Below are positions 11,841-22,535 of a DNA stretch of 64,000 bases, in pieces (the stretch's first letter is position 1; every line of letters starts with the position of its first letter). The notes under the pieces are model-generated. The model was not told the origin of the DNA and ran no database searches. It saw only the letters and a program-made list of their open reading frames with translations. The stretch comes from Rhizophagus clarus (Eukaryota > Glomeromycota > Glomeromycetes > Glomerales > Glomeraceae): contig BLAL01000002.1 of NCBI GenBank assembly GCA_015698045.1, positions 248,001 through 312,000 on the forward strand, written 5' to 3'. The position numbers and the translations under genes are program-made.

Positions 11841-12415
11841 CATGTATACAGTGTGATGTAATTTTTTTTCTTTGAATTAAAATATAGTTTTTTTCATACA
11901 ATTTCCTTTTTATTAATTTATAGTGATATTAATTATTATTCAACAAATTATTAAGTGTGAAATTGTTTTTGTAATTATAGATTTAATGATTGTGGTGTTA
12001 AAGTTTTTTTTCTTTTTTGTTTAACTAATTATCATTACTATCATATTACCAGTTACGGTATATTAAATCTAGCTGAAATTATGTTAATTCTGGCCAAAAT
12101 TAAAATTGTGCTGAATTGCACTTTTTAAAAATTGTACGCATTTTTTTAGATCACTATATTGCATATCTTTAACTTTTATAATACATTGTATAACAAAATT
12201 TAACATATTTGGACGATGAAACAAATCCGCCGATATGTTTAAAAATAGTTTTAAAATTTGGAATTTTTTATAAATATTATTATATTTAGATTTATAAAAA
12301 TTAAAATATAAATTATTGCCAACCCTTATGAACAACTTCTTAAAGTTAACAAGTTGATTTAAAATAAAAAAAATTACACTTTAAAATTAAAATCACTTAA
12401 ATGATAAATAATTAA
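11840..12415. other. AT-rich spacer
   Basis: AT-rich DNA with no credible gene. Words such as TTCTGGCCAAAATTAAAATT also occur in other relics of the window (for example near 57,340 and 60,725). Confidence 0.4.
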
Positions 12416-12416
12416 A

Positions 12417-12935
12417 AATACAAAAGTTGGTCGCATTCCACAAATATTAATCCAATCATTCTAAAATTTTTACTGTAGTTAGATTCGACCTTGTTAAACA
12501 ACTTTATTTAAGCGGAAAATGAGATTTCATTTAACCAAAGTAGTGAAATCATACTCCAAAGTTGCTAAACAGGTTTTCACAAAAAAATTGATAATACAAA
12601 AATAGCCAATACTTTATAAATATTAGTCCAATCATTATAAAAATTTATACACAGGTAGATGCGACATCACTGAACAACTTTTTAAACATAAAAAGTAATT
12701 TCATTTGACCAAAGTGATGTTATTATATCCTGAAGTTAAAAGAGAAAAAAAAAATTTTTTGGAGTTAGTACTATTTAAAAAATATAATTATCTTTACAAA
12801 TATTATACTTAGAATCATAAAAATTGAAATACAAATACTTTTTACAACTACTGAACAATTTACTTAAACATAAAAAGGCAATTTCATTTGTTCAAAATTC
12901 ATTTTATATATGAGTAAAATTAGCAAACAAAAAAT
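12417..12935. repeat. About 155-bp dispersed repeat, three to four diverged copies
   Basis: Units share, in order, ACAAATATTAATCCAATCAT, an AACAACTTTATTTAAGC-like word, AAAATGAGATTTCATTTAACC and AAAGTAGTGAAATCATA (for example 12,430-12,560, 12,610-12,735, 12,790-12,910). The same family, in inverted orientation, forms the tandem array that hosts the CACTA-type transposon (45,030-45,278 and 56,663-57,080). Confidence 0.6.
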
Positions 12936-13255
12936 AAGAATATAAGAATATTATTATAAAAACATGATTTGAATACAATATTGTGTTTATAAAATTAAAA
13001 TGTGTAAAATAATAGAAAAGAAGTATCAGTTTAAAAAAATTTTTTGTAAAAAAATTTTTTTGATATACATGTGAAATTAAAAATTTCTCTCTCTATATAT
13101 ATATGAAAATCTTTGTTATACAAATAAGGAATTCTGCTATGCAAATATAATTATTGAGCTAAAATAAAAATAAGTTCAACTACGTATTTAAATATCTAAC
13201 CAACTAAAAATTTTATATTAAAATAAGTAAATAAAAATCTTATATAGGGTTGTTT

Positions 13256-13760
13256 TATAAAAGCATGACCAGACTTTTGGAATTGAGGTAAAAGAGGGTG
13301 GAAAAGTGTTTTTGGTGTTTTTTTTAACTAATTAATTAATTATTATTTTTTTTTTTGTAGTGTTGCTGAACAAAAAGCATAACTGAACTTTTGAAATTAA
13401 GGTAAGGGAGGGTGGGGGAAGTGTTTTTCAGTATTTTTTTTAACTAATTAACTTTTTTTTATTTTTTATTTTTTTTGTAGTGTTGCCAGATGAAAAGTAT
13501 GACCAGACTTTTGGAATTAAGGTAAGAGAGGGTGGAAAAAGTGTTTTTTGATATTTTTTTTAACTAATTAACTTTTTTTTATTTTTTGTTCTTTTTTGTA
13601 GTGTTGCCAGATGAAAAGCATGACTGGACTTTTAGAATTAAGGTAAGGAAAGGTGGGAAGGTGTTTTTCATTGTTCTTTTTTTAATTAATTAATTATTTT
13701 TTTTTTTTTTTGTAGTATTATTAGATGAAAAATATGACCCAGACTTTTAGAATTAGAGTA
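13256..13760 (+). repeat. A-family exon/intron-like array, plus strand (array A2)
   Basis: Four to five units in the opposite orientation to A1. Exon-like cores start at 13,361, 13,481, 13,602 and 13,716 (periods 120, 121, 114). Each follows TTTTTTTGTAG, begins TGTTGCCAGATGAAAAG and ends GGAATTAAG|GTAAG. TAACTAATTAAC in the spacers resembles a branch-point site. Copies have decayed (CG to TG/CA) relative to A1. Confidence 0.8.
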
Positions 13761-13764
13761 TTAA

Positions 13765-14490
13765 AAACCAAAAAAAAATAATAAAATAAATAAATTTAGT
13801 CTAAAATACTGAAAAAAGGTGAAAAAATAAATAAAATAAAATAAATTTTGGTAAATACTGAGTGATTTATATTTACCAAAATTAGTATTTTTTAAAAATA
13901 AATCCACATATATTTATTATAAACTCTATGTAAACATAATATATAAGTTACTTCCAAATTGACTAATCTATGCAAACTCAATTTGTGAGTTTAAAAAGTA
14001 ATTTCATATAAACTTTACGCAAACCTGTATGTGAGTTGTATTAGTATTATTCAGGGTTTTGTCCTATAATTGCCAAAAGCAAGTTTCTTGAAAAAGTTTG
14101 TTAATAAGATAAAGACAGAACTGTTTTCTTTTCTTTCTTTGTTAAAAAGTTTAATAATCAGAGAACTATTATGCTACTTAGCCATTAAGTAAATATTACC
14201 AAATATTACTGTTAAAAAAGATCAAAATGAAAGAAGAAAGATAAATTTTTAGTCATAATGTCTAATACTTTTGCTGCTTCTTTATTATCATTAATAAGTT
14301 TAACTATTATTTTTTCCTAAGTCTATCCTATAGGTATATCATATACAAAAATCATATGCGCACATATTAATAATTGGGCCTTTTTTAAGTCCCCAAAATA
14401 CACGAGATCAGTTATTGCAATTGGCCACCTGACTTATCAACTGACGTAAAACTACCCCACAAAAGCGTTATTGTTTTTTTTTTATTTTAT
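13765..14490. other. AT-rich spacer
   Basis: No gene or clear repeat seen. TACACGAGATCAGTTATTGC at about 14,400 begins the less AT-rich promoter region of the next gene. Confidence 0.4.
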
Positions 14491-14496
14491 TTAACC

Positions 14497-14585
14497 AATC
14501 GTTCTAACGTCTAACCAATCATTCCAACGCCTAGCCAATCGTTCCAACACCTAACCAATCGTTCCAACACCTAACCACATCCAAC
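14497..14585 (+). promoter_or_regulatory. Tandem 20-21-bp CCAAT-box repeats upstream of C2H2 gene
   Basis: Four tandem copies of a unit like TAACCAATCGTTCCAACACC, plus a partial fifth, end about 105 bp upstream of the ATG at 14,689. Each full copy contains CCAAT, the binding site of the heterotrimeric CCAAT-binding (HAP/NF-Y) factor. The array probably served as an upstream activating sequence for the neighbouring transposon-type gene (inference). Confidence 0.55.
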
Positions 14586-14688
14586 ACTTGTACATTTTAT
14601 AAAAAAGTAAGTTAAAGTTGTTTTAAATGAAGTATTTTTTTTTTATTTTTAATTCTTAATATTTTTAAAAAAATTTTTATAGAAAAAC

Positions 14689-15369
14689 ATGTGCAGCAAT
14701 AACAATAAAACTGGTGTTTCTGCTGTTCTTACTCCACCTCTATCACCACCTTCTGTTTTACAACAATATGAATGTGCCATTTGTAAAGCTATATACAAGA
14801 GCAAAGCTGGATTAACGTGTCATAAAAATATTGTAAAAAAATATAATGAACGACGTGAAGATCTATATACATTGCCTTCAGAAGCAATAACAGAATTTAA
14901 AGTACACCTCGTTCATGTTATTCAAAATAAATTAAAGGGCATTTTTCTAAGTCGGGTAGACAAACTATTTCTTTTCCTTGCTTAGAAAGTTTATTTTTTG
15001 GAGTTTTTGAGGGATACATTCATCATTATAACTATCATTCTGGTAGTTATAAGTGCTTCTTTCAAGGATCTGATGTATACATAAAAATATCTAATTTATT
15101 TGGTAATTCAAATTGGGGACGCAAATTCTTTAAAAATGATCAACAAACTTTTGTTGTATTATTTGATGCACAGGCTGAAATAGAAGCTAATCAAGAAGAT
15201 GTTTATCAAAATGGAAAATATATTCCAAAAAATCGATTAAAGAAATTTAATTTGCCTAAATTAACAATTGAGTGGAAATGTAAAAAAAGTGAAGATGCAA
15301 AGAACAATAAGACTTTAGCAGGGTACATTTATTTAAACTTTCGCACTCAACAAATCTCATTATCATAGA
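14689..15369 (+). pseudogene. C2H2 zinc-finger protein of Rhizophagus-type family, frameshifted
   Basis: The ATG at 14,689 opens a protein with a Pro/Ser-rich start (LTPPLSPPS). A single C2H2-like finger follows, YECAICKAIYKSKAGLTCHK, then the family block YNERREDLYTLPSEAITEF. Near 14,925 the frame shifts by one; in the new frame the protein continues with HFSKSGRQTISFPCLESLFF, YKCFFQGSDVYIKISNLFG and QQTFVVLFDAQAEIE to a stop near 15,367. This N-terminal finger plus C-terminal domain is a layout I recall as highly expanded in R. irregularis. The 3' end faces a decayed transposase, so the two were probably genes of one transposon. One frameshift suggests fairly recent loss. Confidence 0.65.
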
Positions 15370-15499
15370 AACTTGTATATATTCGTTAGGAATATTAGAT
15401 TGTATTATCATAAAACTGTACATATTCATTAGAAATATTAAAGGTGGATCATTAATCAATATGATTTTATTATGTACTCCATAGATTGCATTTACATAG

Positions 15500-17807
15500 A
15501 ATAAAAGAAAAAAAAATCAATTTGTGTTTTTAATATGAATACGTTGAAGTTTTGGGTATTTATCAGCAGTATCTTTTTGAGTAAAATATAGTGATCTGTT
15601 TTCATAATGTAAATATTTCAAAGATAGCTGACTTTCTTTCTGCTTCTTTTCCGCCATCTTTCATTGTTTTCTGAAAGAATGAAGAAATATGCTCATGATT
15701 TTTTTTTTCTACAGGGCTGCAGGAAAAAGCACTTAATCCAAATCGTTGATGCTGTTCCATAAATTCGGGTAAATGATGAATTAGAACATGCATATACGGT
15801 GTTACATCCCTTGGACGATAAAGACCCATCTTAAAAGTAATAGTATTAGGTTCACCCTATAAAGGAGTAAGAAATAAATCTAACCATTGTTTTGCTTTAT
15901 TCGCAAATTGAGTTGGATCAGTTTCTTTGGACTTCATATCTTTGTAAAGCTGATAAAAATCTCGCCATAAATGATTAATTAAAAGTGCACGTTCCTCGTT
16001 AAAAATCACTTTAAAATTAAAGCTTTTCAATACAGCTTCCTTGTCACCTCCTATTAATGATGTATGTGCCCAACTCTGTGTTTCCTGATCTTGCCAAAAT
16101 TGAAATGTAACTGAAATTCTATGCATCTCAGTGATGATAACTGCTCTAATTGAATCATTAAACCGATTTTGCACTTTAAGTTCTTGAAGTACAAGTAGCC
16201 ATAACCGATTCCAAATTCTTAACATTATATGCAGTTCATCTGCAATATAATAATCTAAAGGAATTATTTTAAGAAGAGGAGGTTTGATATGACCTGGTGG
16301 TGGTTTTTCTGATGAATGATGGTTAAAAAAGGCAGGATCCAATTGATTCATAATTTTTTCAATAGTATAAACCTTATTTTTATTACCAATATCTTTCTTA
16401 GTACACAGACACCAGGGACAGAAATAATTTGCATTAGAGGCATTGAAACCAAGTATAATAGACAAAAATTTCCAGTCGCTACTAAAATATGGTTTAATTT
16501 TCCATATTTTTCCAGTTGAATCTTTAAGTCCATTTATTACCAGGTCATTTAATTCATTAATCATTGGTGTCATTACTTCTTGTAAAATTTCATATTTTTC
16601 TATACCTGGATATAAAATAATAGTATGATGATAATTTGATTTTTGAATATTCATAATGTCATTTAAAATAACACACGTAATCATAACATGCTTAACCTTT
16701 TTCCTTACATTTCGACCATCACCTGATAATCGCAAATGAATAGTCGGATCATTAGGATTGAGAACATTTTGATTAATAAGATCCGGAAGTATAAAAAGTA
16801 AAATATCTTTGATTTGCGATATTCAGCTTTTCCGATATATTTTAAAACCTCTTCTATAATCTCAGAATCATTAATAGTATTTGAATCTTTATTAATTGAA
16901 ACAGAAGATTGTTGGCCTGATATATTTAAAATTGAAATAGGAATTGCTTGATTCATTTGTTCATTAATTTTTTTTTAGTTTTGTAAATAGCACTTTCACG
17001 TGGCAATTCAGATTGGAGTGCAGCTAACTTTTGATATGAATTCCGTGAAATAGGCCCTTGATTAATTACTTTAATAAATGATTCGTTTCGCTGATTTTTT
17101 TTTCCATATCTTGAATTCCAAAATTAGCTTTAAAGGTTTTTTCTTAAACAGCAAAACGAATTTTTTGTAGATCCAAATGATCATTAGGATGAAAACAACT
17201 AATTGCTGTGTTTTTAAAATCAACTGTTAAATGTTCACTAAATGCATGTACTCTTTTAGTTTTCATGGAATAGTTTAGCTTATTAAATAGTTTAAGAAAA
17301 CAGGAATTTTGTTTTCTCTCGTGTTCTTTTTCTAATTCTTGAAGATTAAGACCAAATACATGAACACCAGAAAGCCTAGCTTGAGTATTAGGTCTCTTAA
17401 TCTGTGAAATAAATATTAATTTGAAATTTAATTACTTGGATATAACGCATTATAAACAAATTTTAGTCAAATAAATCCACCTGCAAATAAGTGTTTGCTG
17501 CATTTGTAGCCGAAGTTGTAGATGATACATAATTTTGATAGTCTTCTCCAAACCATATTTTGAAAACTGGTACTGATTTTACATAGCTAATTTCGCATCG
17601 TATCATATGTCGAGATATTCCTTTACCCCAGCTTGTATGAATCATATAATCGTCAGAAATCTTAAATTGGTCACTACTACGAGCAGAAGTATAACAAAGT
17701 ATATCATTTGAAGGATAAAACTCTTCTTTAATAATATTGTAAGTATAGTAAGTACTATTTTGGTTAATTTTAAGAATGTTGGACGTGAGGTAACTGGACT
17801 GAAACAT
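15500..17807 (-). pseudogene. DDE transposase-like protein (CACTA/KDZ-type layout), disrupted
   Basis: Reads right to left. The N-terminal part (17,807-17,463) is open; 17,400-16,950 holds relics with several stops. The core (16,735-15,857, 292 aa) and a C-terminal block (15,829-15,602) are separated by a small break. Candidate catalytic residues are Asp in RLSGDGRN and in YFSSDWKFL. A CPWC pair follows (NYFCPWCLCTKKDI), then an acidic/His site YIADELHIMLRIW. Asp, Asp-plus-CxxC, then D/E..H matches the CACTA/KDZ-type transposases, including the intact one at 51,373-54,511 (SSDIP, CHRC, DPMH). The C-terminal block has SAFSCSPVEKKNHEHISSFF. Convergent with the C2H2 pseudogene. No TIRs found. 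Confidence 0.6.
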
Positions 17808-18054
17808 ATTTGCAAAAAGTTGATTTTTTTACGTGTCGAATAGATAGCATTAGATATAACTAAAATCTTTACCAATCAAAATGCTTAAACATATTGGCTA
17901 GTTGTCAGATCAACATTACACATGAATTAAACGAACCCTTTTATAACAATAATTTATGTAAAAAAAATATATTTGTACCGGTGATACTGTATCACACGAT
18001 TTATAACTTGATCTGTCAAATTTTCAATTTTATTTTAAATTTTATTGGTTAGTT

Positions 18055-18655
18055 TTATGATAAAAAATAAGTTACATCACAAGAATTGCAAAATTTTAAT
18101 TGTATTGTTAATGTCATAATGCTGTAATGTAAATGCAATATATAAGAAAAATAAACAGTGAAAAATTAAGGGAAGTGAAAAAAAGGAAAGATAAATGAAA
18201 AGGGATGAAGATAATTAAATAGAAAGTAAAAGGAAAAAAAAATGTGAAGGATAGTGAAATGGAGATGAACGAAAAAACAAAAGGGAAATGAAAAGAAATG
18301 AACGAAAGGGAATAAAAAAAGTGAAAGAAACAAAAATAAGTTAAGGGAATGAAAGAAACAAAAGGGTATTGAAAAGAAATAAAAGAAACGAATGGTTAAT
18401 AAGAAAGAATAAGACGAGATGAAGAAAGAAGATAAAGGGAAGCAAAGGGAATGAAAAACAATGAAAGAAATGAAAAAAGCAATTAAAGAACCCAAAGATC
18501 AATACAATGAAACAATGAAAGATTACAGAAGAATCACGAAAGAAACAAAAAAGAAATGAAGGAAACAAAAGAAGAAGCGAAAAAATGAAAGAAAAAAATG
18601 AAAAAAATAACGAAATGGATAAAGGAAAGTAAGAGAAATAAAGGGGAAACAATAC
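18055..18655 (-). repeat. Gene-like unit copy B, distal part (T-rich on minus strand)
   Basis: On the minus strand this matches the T-rich second half and 3' end of the unit at 10,847-11,840. Both share TTTTCTTATATATTGCA followed by AGCATTAT(A/G)ACATTAA and an AATTAAAATT(A/T)TGCAATT tail. The purine-rich plus strand gives long artefactual frames. Separated from its proximal part (22,170-22,535) by the 3.5-kb element at 18,656-22,169. Confidence 0.6.
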
Positions 18656-19259
18656 CATCGGGAAAGTTATATCAGTTCAGATCTGCGGTGATCTGCAATT
18701 TTAGCAGATTGCCACATTTTTTTAATGCAATTTTGTTAAGAATCTGCGCAATACTGCAGAAATTATTTTTTTATTTTTTTCAAAGATTTTTTTATGAAAA
18801 ATTTGTGATAATCTCCAAAATTGCAGATTTTTAAAAACATTTCGTACAAAAATCTTTAAAGATTTTCACAATTTTCTTCTTTAATTTGATAAACTTTGCA
18901 TGATAAACTTTGATAAGCTTCCAGTTTATTTTCTACACTTAATTTCCTTTAAGACACTTAAACTTTTTATTCGCAATACTTTAAGGAAACAATTTTTTTC
19001 AACATTTTTTATAAATATAATTTTTTTTCAACACCTTTCAAAGAAATAAATTTTTTTCAACGTCTTTCAATTTAAAGTCTAAAAATACCCTAAGAAAAAA
19101 CTTTTTTTTGTAGTTTTTTAAGCTTCGAAATTATTAAATAGACTTGCTATCTTTTCTATCTCCCTAAAAGAATCATTTTATAGACCCTCTACAAGGACTA
19201 AATATACTTTCAACGGTATTCTGGGTATACGAATCATAAACGAACATTAGCTAATGCTA

Positions 19260-21715
19260 GTTTTCGAAGGTAACCTTCAAAAAAAAATTTTTTTATTAAT
19301 TTTATTTAACAAACGTCCATTAACATTCGATTTCCTTTTTTGTAGGTCCAGAATACTGAAAAATAAGTTCTGGCCTCCATTTCGAAGGTAAACTTTGAAA
19401 TGTTTAATTTACTTTTATTTAACGAACGTCGCTAACTAAGGTTACTTTGTAGCTGATCAGCTTCTGTGGTGTCATATGACCTAGAGATCGGTTGATAATC
19501 TAAAAAAATTTCTTTTTTTCTTTACTAGGGCTCTTCTGGACTTTGGAATTGTCGAAGAATGAGTGAACAAAATTTATTTGTTTCAGCATTTCAAGCTGAT
19601 TTTTTGCTGAAAATCTTAGCCGGACTCCACATTTTGAAGGTATGGCCTTCAAAATAATTTTTTTTTTTATTAAATTAACTTAACGAACGTTGATTAACAT
19701 TCGTTCAAAAAAAAAAATACCTTTTTTTTTATTTTTATTTTCAACAAATGTTAACTAACGTTTGTTTTATTTTTCTTAGGTCCAGAACTCCAATTCAAAG
19801 CGGACTGAAGTATTCGAAGATGGAAATGATTTTTTTTTATATATTTTACGAAATGTTAATGTTTCATTTTGTATTTCTTTTTTTTAGGTCCTGAACTTCA
19901 TTTTGAGGCGGACCACTGTAAGTAAAAAAAAAAAGTTCTTTTTTTTGTATTTTAGCGAAACGTTAGTAATGTTTCACTTTTCTTCTTTTTTTTTAGGTCC
20001 AAAACTCCATTCCGAGGCAGACCACTAAGTAAAAAAAAAAGTTCTTTTTTTTGTATTTTAGCAAAACGTTAGTAACATTTCACTTTTCTTCTTTTTTTTA
20101 GGTCCAGAACTTCATTTTGAGACGGACTACTGTAAGTAAAAAAAAAAGCTCTTTTTTTTTGTATTTAGCGAAACATTAGTAACGTTTCGTTTTTCTTCTT
20201 TTTTTTAGGTCCGAAACTCCATTTCGAGACGGACTATTAAGTAAAGAAAAAAAAATGATTTTTTTTTTTATATTTTAGCGAAACGTTAGTAACGTTTCGC
20301 TTTTCTTCTTTTTTTTAGGTCCAGAACTTCATTTCGAGACGGACCACTGTAAGTAAAAAAAAAAGCTCTTTTTTTTGTATTTTAGCAAAACGTTAGTAAT
20401 GTTTCGCTTTTCTTCTTTTTTTAGGTCCAAAACTCCATTTCGAGACGGACTATTAAGTAAAGAAAAAAAAATGATTTTTTTTTCTTTGTATTTTAGCGAA
20501 ACATTAGTAACGTTTCACTTTTTTTCTTTTTTTAGGTCTGGAACTTCATTTCGAGGCGGACCACTAAGTAAAAAAAAAAAGCTCTTTTTTTTTGTATTTT
20601 AGCGAAACGTTAATAACGTTTCGCTTTTCTTCTTTTTTTTAGATCTGAAACTCCATTTTGAGGCAGACCACTGTAAGTAAAAAAAAGGTTCTTTTTTTTA
20701 CTTTTATTTAAACGAACATTACTAATGTTTGTTTTTTTTATTTTTTAGGTCCGGAATTTAGAGACAGACCGGTATTTCGAAGGTATAATATCTTCGAAAT
20801 TTATTTTTTTTTTTTTTTATTTAAACGAACGTTACTAATATTCATTTTTTTATTTTTTTTAGGTCCAGACGTTCCATTTTGAAGACTGGACTCTATTCGA
20901 AGGTAAAGCCTTCAAATTTTCTTTTGTTTTATTTAACGAACATTAATGAACGTTTATTAATGTTCATTTTTTCTTTTTTAGATCTAGAGTAACCATTTTC
21001 GATGGCCATTTGAAGGTACGACCTTCGAAAAAAAATGTATTTAATTTTTTTGTTTAACGAACATTGCTAACGTTTGATGTTTTTTCTTTTTTTAGTTCCA
21101 GACGAAGCCCGGACTATTCGAAGGTAATGCACATTCGAATTTTTTTAAAAAAATTTGGTTTTTTATTTATCTAACGAATTCTATTTTTTTTTTCTTATTT
21201 TAGGTCTTGGACGCTCCATTTCGAAGGCCAGACTTTATTTGAAGATCAGCCTTCGATTTTTTAAAATTTTTTTTTTTATTGTTTTTATTTTACTAACATT
21301 CGATTTTTATTTTTTTTTTGTTTTAAGTCCGGACTGGAATATTTCGAAGGTAAAAAAGACTTCGAAATTTTTTTTTATATATTATTTTATAAAGCGTTAC
21401 TAACATTTCATTTTTATTTTGTAGGCTCGTGCTTTCTGGATGCCATAGTAAAAGGAAAGTGGAAAAATGACGAAGAAGAGAGCCTCCTGAACAAGATTTC
21501 GAAGGTACTTTTGAAAATTAATTTTTTTTTGTTTTGTTAATGAAACATAAACTAACGTTTCGATTCTTTTTTTTGTAGGTCCATGGCTTTCCAGACGCCT
21601 TCTGATGGAATTTCGAAGGTAAAACTTCGAAATTATCTCATTTTTTTATTTAAACGAAAAGTCAGCTAATATTTCGCTTTTCTTTTATTGTAGGTTTACA
21701 GTTTTCTTTAGAAGT
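19260..21715 (+). repeat. B-family exon/intron-like tandem array
   Basis: About 20 units. In the regular core (19,888-20,750; exon starts at 19,888, 19,997, 20,102, 20,209 and on at 105-111-bp spacing), each exon-like piece starts after TTTTTTTTAG. It reads GTCCAGAACTTCATTTCGAG then ACGGACCACT (30 nt) and ends at GTAAGT. Alternate units end TATTAA|GTAAAG (32 nt), giving a dimeric higher order. Spacers contain the near-palindrome AGCGAAACGTTAGTAACG(TTTCGCT). Outer units are longer and more diverged; their exon ends read TTTCGAAG|GTAAAACTTCGAAAT, an inverted repeat over the donor. CTAAC/CTAAT sits 20-35 nt before many acceptors. The last acceptor is TATTGTAG at about 21,690. Confidence 0.75.
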
Positions 21716-21960
21716 GATAAAATTTTAACGTTTGACGCGTTTAGTTGGATTGAAGTTAAAAGCTGTTTGTTGGAATCGAACCAACTGGAACACTGTCCAA
21801 ACCATTAACAACAACATAATTTGAACGTCTGTAAAGAAAAGAAAAGGGGACTTTTAATTAGTGCATTTAGTTAGCAAATAGGATAGTTTAGTATACTATG
21901 TACTTTTAAATTTGTAAATATCTTTAATTAATAAATTGATATTAGTTAATATTAAAGTTA
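21700..21960 (+). other. Probable 3'-terminal exon and 3' end of the B-array transcript
   Basis: After the last acceptor (about 21,690) the sequence becomes non-repetitive and less AT-rich to about 21,850. It then ends in AT-rich DNA with AATTAATAAATTGA near 21,928, a possible poly(A) signal. This would suit the terminal exon of a long multi-exon RNA. No long reading frame is visible. Confidence 0.3.
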
Positions 21961-21964
21961 AAAC

Positions 21965-22160
21965 ACTGCCTAATTGTAAATTTGCATTAGTGTTTTTGAA
22001 AAATTTCGCAGATTTATTTTTGAAAAATTTCGCAGGTTTTTTTGTGCTTGCAGATCTGCGCAGAAATCCATGAAATTTTTCAGTGCTGCGCATCGGCATG
22101 TCCTTAGATCTGCGCAGAAATGTACTCCGCAGAATTGCGCAGATCTGTGGACCAAAATTT
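21965..22160 (-). repeat. CTGCGCAGA-rich dispersed repeat
   Basis: On the minus strand it could read RRSASTKKPAKFFKNKSAKF, and a diverged copy at 40,130-40,325 would read HKSANVKKSAKIFKNKFAKF. This reflects shared repeat DNA (TCTGCGCAGATCTGC words, GCGAAATTTTTCAAAAA) more than a conserved protein. The repeat forms the right subterminal region of the 18,656-22,169 element, so the 40.1-kb copy is probably a relic of the same family. Confidence 0.5.
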
Positions 22161-22169
22161 TTCCCGATG

Positions 22170-22535
22170 ACAAGAAAGGCCAGAACACCCACCATAGAAA
22201 AAAAAAAAGAAAATCAGTTAATATTATTTTAAAGAAAATAAACAATGAGAAAGAGACGAAAAAAACTTACTTGAATATTTAGAGATGGTACACGTCTAAA
22301 AAAGAGACAAGAAGGTTAGTAAAAAACAAAAGAAAGAACGAAAAGAAAATAACAAAAGTAAAACTCCACCTTGGATTTCCGCCAAAATGGAACTAAAAAC
22401 AGCCAGGTCTAAAAAAAGCACGAACAAGTTAATAAAAGTCAAAGGAAAGGAAAATAAAAGAAAAAAAACTATTTATTACCTTCCCGAAGCTAAAGAAGTA
22501 GCTAAAGGTCATGCCTAAAAAGTCTGAAAAAAAAT
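22170..22535 (-). repeat. Gene-like unit copy B, proximal part
   Basis: On the minus strand it aligns with 10,847-11,185. A start-like ATG lies at 22,512. Exon-like pieces follow TTTTTTTAG (GACCTGGCTGTTTTTAG-type and ACGTGTACCATC-type, as in copy A), with GTAAGT after TATTCAA. The conserved TTTCTATGGTGGGTGTTCTG word lies next to the inserted element. Confidence 0.55.

Larger units (their letters stand above)
18656..22169. mobile_element. 3.5-kb TIR element carrying an exon/intron array
   Basis: Ends are CATCGGGAAA (18,656-18,665) and its inverse TTTCCCGATG (22,160-22,169). On both sides, 12 nt further in, stands CAGATCTGCG in inverted orientation, so the terminal repeat extends to about 32 bp. 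The element interrupts copy B of the gene-like repeat: copy A at 11,165-11,215 is contiguous exactly where copy B is split. No convincing TSD was found. Inside: subterminal CTGCGCAGA-rich DNA, the exon/intron array 19,260-21,715 and a 3'-terminal region (21,700-21,950). No transposase, so non-autonomous. Confidence 0.65.

Noticed and set aside
18166..18658. Two overlapping minus-strand Phe/Leu-rich frames (105-109 aa)
   Set aside because: They are the same T-rich repeat as 11,160-11,760 in copy B, not membrane proteins.
21765..21792. tRNA T-arm-like sequence (GTTGG TTCGATT CCAAC on the minus strand)
   Set aside because: No matching acceptor stem, D-arm or anticodon arm could be built around it; probably chance, or at most a decayed Pol III B box.
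22070..22282. Plus-strand frame (70 aa) with Cys residues, and overlapping minus frames
   Set aside because: Generated by CTGCGCAGA repeats; the other copy at 40.1 kb does not conserve the frame convincingly.
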